DNA from: Rhodobacterales bacterium
GTDB taxonomy: Bacteria > Pseudomonadota > Alphaproteobacteria > Rhodobacterales > Rhodobacteraceae
Assembly (NCBI GenBank): GCA_002746935.1
Contig: PDRW01000033.1
Span: forward strand, 124,001 to 188,000
DNA: 64,000 nucleotides
Direction of reading: 5' to 3'
The position numbers and the translations under genes are program-made. Shown piece after piece: positions 59,121-64,000 of the stretch. Under the pieces are notes generated by a model. The model had not been told where the DNA came from and did not search any database. It was given only the letters and a program-made list of their open reading frames with translations. How positions within the stretch are numbered: the stretch's first letter is position 1; the number at the start of each line of letters is the position of its first letter.

Positions 59121-59905
59121 GCCTCTGCCTCCGCCGGTTGCTTGTGTTTGGAGCCGGTGCCGAGATAGGCCTCGATCACATGGTCGTTGGCCTTGATCTC
59201 GGCCAGCGTGCCTTCGGCCAGCACCTTGCCCTCGGCCATGCAGATCACCGGATCGCAGAGCTTGTCGATGAAATCCATGTCGTGTTCGATCACCACGAAA
59301 GTGTAACCGCGCTCCTGGTTGAGCCTGATGATGGCATCGCCGATGGTGTTGAGCAGGGTCCGGTTGACGCCGGCGCCGACCTCGTCGAGGAAGACGATCC
59401 TGGCGTCGACCATCATCGTGCGGCCGAGCTCAAGCAGCTTCTTCTGACCGCCGGAGATTTCGCCCGCCTTCTGCCCGGCGAGATGTTCGATGGTGAGAAA
59501 CTCCAGCACCTCGTCGGCCCTGGCGCGCAGCGCGCGTTCCTCGTCGGCGATCCGGCGGCGGCCGAACCAGGTGTCCCAGAGGCGCTCGCCCGATTGCCCG
59601 CCGGGCACCATCATCAGGTTTTCGCGGCAGCTCATGGAGCCGAATTCATGGGCGATCTGGAAGGTGCGCAACAGCCCCTTGTGGAACAATTCATGCGGCG
59701 GCAGGCCGGTGATGTCTTCGCCATCCATGGTGACCCTGCCCGAGGTCGGCTTTTCGACCCCGGCGATGACGTTGAACAGCGTGGTCTTGCCCGCCCCGTT
59801 GGGGCCGATCAGCCCGGTGATCGACCCCTTGCCGATCTCCAGGCTCGCGCCATCGACGGCGTGAAATCCGCCAAAATGCTTGTGAACGTCGTCGACGACG
59901 ATCAT
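59117..59905 (-). CDS. livG: Branched-chain amino acid ABC transporter ATPase LivG
   Basis: 262 residues from the ATG at 59905 (MIVVDDVHKHFGGFHAV). Walker A GPNGAGKTT, signature EISGGQKKLLELGRT, Walker B IVFLDEVGAGV and H-loop VIEHDMDF are intact. It is the second ATPase of the Liv importer and the first gene after the binding protein. The frame is open to 59983 but the extra part is not LivG-like. Confidence 0.9.
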   Translation of the reverse strand: MIVVDDVHKHFGGFHAVDGASLEIGKGSITGLIGPNGAGKTTLFNVIAGVEKPTSGRVTMDGEDITGLPPHELFHKGLLRTFQIAHEFGSMSCRENLMMVPGGQSGERLWDTWFGRRRIADEERALRARADEVLEFLTIEHLAGQKAGEISGGQKKLLELGRTMMVDARIVFLDEVGAGVNRTLLNTIGDAIIRLNQERGYTFVVIEHDMDFIDKLCDPVICMAEGKVLAEGTLAEIKANDHVIEAYLGTGSKHKQPAEAEA

Positions 59906-60001
59906 GCGTCCCCCTCGCGCGGTTCTCCCGCGCGGCTGCCCGCGCAGCCAGTCGTGCGCCTGTGGCGCGGTTTTCCCCGGCACCGGGCGGCGCCGGCCGA
60001 T

Positions 60002-60032
60002 GAAACAGCCCGGAATTACCCCGGGCTGTTTC
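60002..60032 (-). other. Intercistronic stem-loop after the liv binding protein gene
   Basis: A perfect 12-bp stem (GAAACAGCCCGG at 60002-60013, CCGGGCTGTTTC at 60021-60032, loop 7) between the binding protein and livG. No strong T-run follows on the minus strand, so it probably protects the upstream mRNA or reduces read-through. Confidence 0.65.
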
Positions 60033-60057
60033 GGATTTGCAAGCAGATCACCTGCGA

Positions 60058-61233
60058 TCAGCGATATTCGACGTCGACCACCTTGCCGTCCTGGATCTCG
60101 ATCACGCGGTAGGAACCGGCGCTTTCGCCCTGGCCGATGAACTCCACCGCCGAAGCGCCGACATAATCCACATCGCCGCCATCGGCGAGGATTTCGAGGG
60201 CCTTGGCGAGCTCGCCCGGGTAGATCTCTTCGCCCGGGGCATTGGCGATCTCCATCACCTTGTCCTTGTAGACCATCGGGTCGGTGGATCCGGCGGCCTG
60301 CATCGCCAGCAGGATCAGTGCGGCGGCGTCATAGCCGGTGTCGGCATAGACGGAGGTCGAGTCGAACCGGTCGCCGACCACTTCGGCGAATTTCTCCGCC
60401 GCGGGCGAGCCCGGGATCTGACCGAAGGAGCCGTCGAGTGCGGTGCCGAACCGTTCTTCGAGGGTCGCCGAGACCATGCCGTCGGGCAGCTCGAAGGTGT
60501 CGAAGGCGCCGGTGTCGAGCGCCGCCTGAATGACGCCGGAACCGCCCTGGTCGACATAGCCCGCGACCACCAGCAGATCGCCCCCGGCAGAGGCCAGCGC
60601 GCCGACTTCGGCGGAGTAATCGGCCTTGCCGTCTTCATGGGCGGCGTTGATGGTCACGGTGCCGCCAGCGGCTTCCCAAGCGGCGGCGAAGCTCTCGGCC
60701 AGGCCCTTGCCATAGTCGTTGTTGGTATAGGTGATCGCCACATCCTTGAAGCCGCGGTCCCTGATCATCGCCGCCATGACTTCGCCCTGGCGGGCGTCCG
60801 ACGGCGCGGTGCGGAAGAACAGCCCGTTGTCCTCGACGGTGGAGAGCGCCGGCGAAGTGGCCGACGGCGAGATCATCACCATGCCGTTGGGCATCGCCAC
60901 ATTGGCAAGAATCGCGCCGGTGGCGCCCGAGCACATCGCGCCGACGATGCCCGAGACGCCGTCGGAGGTGATCAGGCGTTCGGCCGCGGCGGTGGCGGCG
61001 GCGGCGTCGGTGCAGGTGGAATCGGCGCGGATCGGCTCGACTTTGGTGCCGCCGAGCAGCAGGCCGGAGGCGTTGACTTCGCCAATGGCGAGTTCGGCGC
61101 CCTCGGCGATGTCGGGGGCGAGGCTTTCGAGCGGGCCGGTGAAGGCGAGCAGCACGCCCATCTTGATGTCATCGGCCAGAGCGCCCGAGGCGACCAGTGC
61201 CGTCGCCGCCGAGGCGAGAAGCAGCTTTTTCAT
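60058..61233 (-). CDS. livK: Branched-chain amino acid ABC transporter binding protein
   Basis: 391 residues with a signal peptide (MKKLLLASAATALVASGALA) and the periplasmic type I binding fold (IKMGVLLAFTGPLESLAPDIAEG at the mature start; YTNNDYGKGLAESF). It captures leucine/isoleucine/valine or related amides or amino acids. GGGAG lies upstream of the ATG at 61233. It heads the liv operon and is separated from livG by a stem-loop. Confidence 0.88.
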   Translation of the reverse strand: MKKLLLASAATALVASGALADDIKMGVLLAFTGPLESLAPDIAEGAELAIGEVNASGLLLGGTKVEPIRADSTCTDAAAATAAAERLITSDGVSGIVGAMCSGATGAILANVAMPNGMVMISPSATSPALSTVEDNGLFFRTAPSDARQGEVMAAMIRDRGFKDVAITYTNNDYGKGLAESFAAAWEAAGGTVTINAAHEDGKADYSAEVGALASAGGDLLVVAGYVDQGGSGVIQAALDTGAFDTFELPDGMVSATLEERFGTALDGSFGQIPGSPAAEKFAEVVGDRFDSTSVYADTGYDAAALILLAMQAAGSTDPMVYKDKVMEIANAPGEEIYPGELAKALEILADGGDVDYVGASAVEFIGQGESAGSYRVIEIQDGKVVDVEYR

Positions 61234-61395
61234 GGTTTTCTCCCAATTGGACAAAGTTGTTCCGGCGGCTACCCTAGCGGTTCTGACCGAAAAGAAAAGG
61301 CCGTGGCGGCGAAAGAAAAGATCACCCCGGGCCCGTCGCCGCACGGTTGCAGGGGCAACGGGTGGGGAGATGCCCGGTTTCCGCTCTGCTTCCGA

Positions 61396-61455
61396 CCGGC
61401 TTTCTGCCCGGCTTCCGGCCCGGCTTCCCGTCCGGTCTTCAGTCGGGTCTTCAGT
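61396..61455. repeat. Five degenerate 12-bp tandem repeats
   Basis: CCGGCTTTCTGC-like units run from 61396 to 61455 between the liv operon promoter region and the AraC-type gene. The rest of 61234-61485 is noncoding and must contain the livK promoter. Confidence 0.8.
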
Positions 61456-61485
61456 CCGGGGTGGCCGTGGTCGGCCGCGTCTGCT

Positions 61486-62640
61486 TCAGCCACCGGACGG
61501 GTTTGTGCCCCCGCCGCGCCCGCCGCTTCGGTCCGGGGCCGCGCCCATGGCGCCGCGTTCGCGGTAGGGGGTGGTTTCGTAATGCGCCCGGTAGCATTTG
61601 GAAAAATGCGACGGCGAGGTGAAGCCGCAGGCAAGGCCGACGTTGATCACGCTCATGTCGGTCTGCATCAGCAGATTGCGCGCCTTCCGGAGCCGGATTT
61701 CCATATAGTAGCGTTTCGGCGAGCGGTTGAGGTAGCGGCGGAACAGCCGTTCGAGCTGGCGGGTCGACAGCCCCACCTGGGCTGCCAGCTTCGCCGGGCT
61801 CACCGGCTCCTCGATATTGTCTTCCATCGCCTGGATCACCTGGGCGAGCTTCGGGTGGCGTATGCCGATGCGGGTCGGGACCGACAGCCGCTGGGTGTCG
61901 CGTTCGGTGCGGATGGTGGTATAGACCTGCTGATCGGCCACCGCCGCGGCGGTGTCTGTCCCGAAATCGCGGGCGATCAGTTTCAGCATGAGGTCGATGG
62001 CGGCGGTGCCGCCTGCGGAGGTCATCCGGTTGCCGTCGATCACATAGACCGAGCGCTTCAGCTCCACCGCGTCGAAGGCTTCGGCAAAACCGTCGTGGTT
62101 TTCCCAGTGAATGGTGGCGCGTTTGCCGTCGAGCAGCCCGGCGGCGGCGAGCACCTGCGCCCCGGTGCACAAGGCCCCGATCGCCACGCCCCGGCGGGCT
62201 TCGCGGCGCAGCCAGGACAGCAGCGGCTGGGTGATGTGGCGGGCGACGTCTTCGCCCGCGCAGACAATCACCGTATCGCCATGGCGCAGGGCGCCGAAAC
62301 CGGCGTCGAGGGTGATTTCCGTTCCCGAAGAGCTGTGCACCGTTGCACCCGCCCCAGCCTCGCCCGCCAGCAGCCAGCCCACCGCTTCGCGGCCGAGGTG
62401 GCGGTTGGTCAGCCGCAGCGAATCGACCGCCCCGGCTAGGCTCAACAGCGTGAACCCTTCCAGCAGCACGAAAACGAATCGCTCCGGCGCGGCATCGGCC
62501 GTGCGCCGGGTGCCGGTCCCGGCGGCTGCCGGTGCACCGGCCGGGGTTCCGGCACCGGTCCCGGCACCGGTCCCGGGACTGGCCCGGGTACTGGTCGGGG
62601 TCACGGTCTGGCCGGGCTTGTCGGTCGGGGCAGGGGTCAT
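61486..62640 (-). CDS. GlxA-family AraC-type transcriptional regulator
   Basis: 384 residues. A Thr/Gly/Ala/Pro-rich N-terminal tail (to about residue 50, coded partly by CCGGCACCGGTC repeats at 62549-62572) precedes a DJ-1/PfpI-like domain ([41 protein letters not shown]) and an AraC HTH domain ([32 protein letters not shown]). GlxA-type regulators often control amine or amino acid catabolism such as choline or carnitine. It may or may not regulate the adjacent liv operon. Confidence 0.85.
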   Translation of the reverse strand: MTPAPTDKPGQTVTPTSTRASPGTGAGTGAGTPAGAPAAAGTGTRRTADAAPERFVFVLLEGFTLLSLAGAVDSLRLTNRHLGREAVGWLLAGEAGAGATVHSSSGTEITLDAGFGALRHGDTVIVCAGEDVARHITQPLLSWLRREARRGVAIGALCTGAQVLAAAGLLDGKRATIHWENHDGFAEAFDAVELKRSVYVIDGNRMTSAGGTAAIDLMLKLIARDFGTDTAAAVADQQVYTTIRTERDTQRLSVPTRIGIRHPKLAQVIQAMEDNIEEPVSPAKLAAQVGLSTRQLERLFRRYLNRSPKRYYMEIRLRKARNLLMQTDMSVINVGLACGFTSPSHFSKCYRAHYETTPYRERGAMGAAPDRSGGRGGGTNPSGG

Positions 62641-62717
62641 CTGGGTCAGGGCCTTGCTTGCCCTGTGACCACAGCAGCTTTGGGCGGAGGACGCAAGATC
62701 AACCCCGGGTGATTTGT

Positions 62718-62746
62718 TTGCACCGGGCCCGGATGGCCCTTATACC
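62718..62746 (+). promoter_or_regulatory. Sigma-70 type promoter of the DAHP synthase gene
   Basis: TTGCAC (62718-62723), a 17-base spacer and TATACC (62741-62746), about 55 bp before the start codon. Confidence 0.6.
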
Positions 62747-62801
62747 TTTCCGGATCAGCTGCCGGCCCTTTGTTGACGGGGCGAAAACAATGGAGACGGG
62801 G

Positions 62802-64000
62802 ATGAGCGATTGGACCAGATCTTCCTGGAGAAGCAAGCCCAGGGTACAGATGCCCGACTATGCCGACACAGACAGGCTCAACGCGGTCGAGGCGCGGCTC
62901 GCCACCTATCCGCCGCTGGTCTTCGCCGGTGAGGCCCGGCGCCTCAAGCAGGATCTCGGCCGGGTCGCGCGGGGCAAGGCCTTCCTGCTCCAGGGCGGCG
63001 ATTGTGCCGAGAGTTTCGCGGAGTTTTCCGCCGACACCATCCGCGACACCTTCAAGGTGATGTTGCAGATGGCGATGGTGCTGACCTATGGCGCCAAGCT
63101 GCCGGTGGTGAAGGTCGGCCGGATGGCCGGGCAATTCGCCAAACCGCGCTCGGCGCCGTTCGAGACCGTCGACGGGGTGGAGCTGCCCTCCTACCGCGGC
63201 GACATCATCAACGAACTGACCGCAACCCCCGAGGCCCGCGCGCCCGACCCGGAGAAGATGCTGCGCGCCTATACCCAGGCGGCCGCCTCGCTCAACCTGT
63301 TGCGGGCCTTCTCCAAGGGCGGCTATGCCAATATCGAGCGGGTCCATGGCTGGACCCTGAATTTCACCGAGACCGACGAGGCGGAGCGCTACCGCGCCAT
63401 GGCGGCGCGGATCACCGAGACCCTCGACTTCATGCGCGCCGCCGGCGTCACCGGCGACACCGCGCATGCGCTGCGGGAGGTGGATTTCTACGTCAGCCAC
63501 GAAAGCCTGCTGCTGGAATATGAAGAGGCGCTGACCCGGATCGATTCGACCACCGGCCAGGTGGTGGCGGGCTCCGGCCACATGCTCTGGATCGGCGACC
63601 GCACCCGCCAGCCCGACGGGGCGCATGTGGAATTTGCCCGGGGCGTGATCAACCCGATCGGCCTCAAGACCGGACCGACCACCACCGAAGACGACCTCAA
63701 GGTGCTGATTGAAAAGCTGAACCCGGAAAACGAGCCCGGCCGGCTGACCCTGATCGCGCGTTTCGGCGCCGGCGAGGTGGAGAAACACCTGCCGCGGCTG
63801 ATCCGGGTGGTGAAGGAGATGGGTGCCGAGGTGGTCTGGTCCTGCGACCCGATGCACGGCAACACCATCAAGTCCGCCACCGGGTACAAGACCCGTCCGT
63901 TCGACCGGGTGCTGCGGGAGGTGCAGGAGTTCTTCGCGGTGCACCGCGCCGAGGGCACATGGCCCGGCGGGGTGCATTTCGAGATGACCGGAAAGGACGT
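62802..64000 (+). CDS. Class II DAHP synthase (3-deoxy-7-phosphoheptulonate synthase), C-terminus cut
   Basis: 399 codons are visible; the gene runs off the right edge. Motifs of the plant-type class II enzyme are clear: [38 protein letters not shown] and [12 protein letters not shown]. It condenses phosphoenolpyruvate and erythrose-4-phosphate in the first step of aromatic amino acid synthesis. I use the ATG at 62802 after GGAGACGGGG; an in-frame ATG at 62790 is possible. Full members have about 455 residues, so about 55 are missing. Confidence 0.92.
   Translation, partial: MSDWTRSSWRSKPRVQMPDYADTDRLNAVEARLATYPPLVFAGEARRLKQDLGRVARGKAFLLQGGDCAESFAEFSADTIRDTFKVMLQMAMVLTYGAKLPVVKVGRMAGQFAKPRSAPFETVDGVELPSYRGDIINELTATPEARAPDPEKMLRAYTQAAASLNLLRAFSKGGYANIERVHGWTLNFTETDEAERYRAMAARITETLDFMRAAGVTGDTAHALREVDFYVSHESLLLEYEEALTRIDSTTGQVVAGSGHMLWIGDRTRQPDGAHVEFARGVINPIGLKTGPTTTEDDLKVLIEKLNPENEPGRLTLIARFGAGEVEKHLPRLIRVVKEMGAEVVWSCDPMHGNTIKSATGYKTRPFDRVLREVQEFFAVHRAEGTWPGGVHFEMTGKD

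Noticed and set aside
58342-59196. Plus-strand Pro-rich open frame
   Set aside because: It is the complement of the Gly-rich repeat of the exported protein at 58161-59120, which has a signal peptide, Cys framework and ATGA coupling.

Overview
The window is high-GC (roughly two-thirds GC) with dense operons, many ATGA/GTGA start-stop overlaps, Hint-domain secreted proteins, an IalB protein, the arginyltransferase Bpt and the intergenic element GAGTATTT..GCCA. Together these suggest an alphaproteobacterium of the Rhodobacteraceae. This is an inference from gene content, not a database match. No rRNA, tRNA or CRISPR array was recognised.

Layout. 1-956 (-): end of a chemotaxis cluster (STAS, CheY, CheA). 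1149-2635 (-): a PLP decarboxylase coupled to an acyl carrier protein. 2839-12144 (-): a glycerol / glycerol-3-phosphate operon (glpD, glpK, glpC, glpA, glpB) preceded by an ABC ATPase and an IclR regulator. 12329-22023 (+): the divergent galactoside locus, with a CUT1 sugar transporter, a frameshifted GH36 alpha-galactosidase, galT, galK and a GH42 beta-galactosidase. The IclR intergenic region carries an 8-bp inverted repeat bracketing the promoter, so one regulator probably controls import and the ATPase. 22212-26433: rlmE, a transglutaminase-like protein that has lost catalytic Cys and His, an IS5-type transposase relic, OsmC, CBS and PhzF. 26638-28153 (+): an ACP plus ketoacyl synthase pair. 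28514-33845: IalB, two candidate small RNAs, a HerA-like ATPase, a truncated DUF1963 gene beside a low-GC patch, and an aldehyde dehydrogenase. 34152-40710: a 21-unit TPR membrane protein, bpt, RDD, DUF2852, and a cytochrome b561 divergent from a MarR regulator. 40883-47278: surface polysaccharide genes (GT2, Wzy-like, Wzx-like) and an acyl-CoA ligase. 48494-52856 (+): three Hint-domain proteins, the first fused to RTX calcium-binding repeats. 52873-61233 (-): a branched-chain amino acid (liv) transporter operon interleaved with four small exported proteins. 61486-64000: a GlxA-type AraC regulator and a class II DAHP synthase cut by the right edge.

The strongest candidate for something undescribed is the set of four exported proteins inside the liv operon. 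All end in a Cys exactly four residues from the C-terminus, and three share an N-terminal C-x5-C-x(5,6)-C cluster after the signal peptide. Other notable points are two adjacent minus-strand sRNA candidates (one with an anti-Shine-Dalgarno segment), the pseudo-transglutaminase, a Hint protein without its Cys nucleophile, and very many short tandem repeats (mostly 11-16 bp, often 12 bp) in intergenic and linker-coding DNA.
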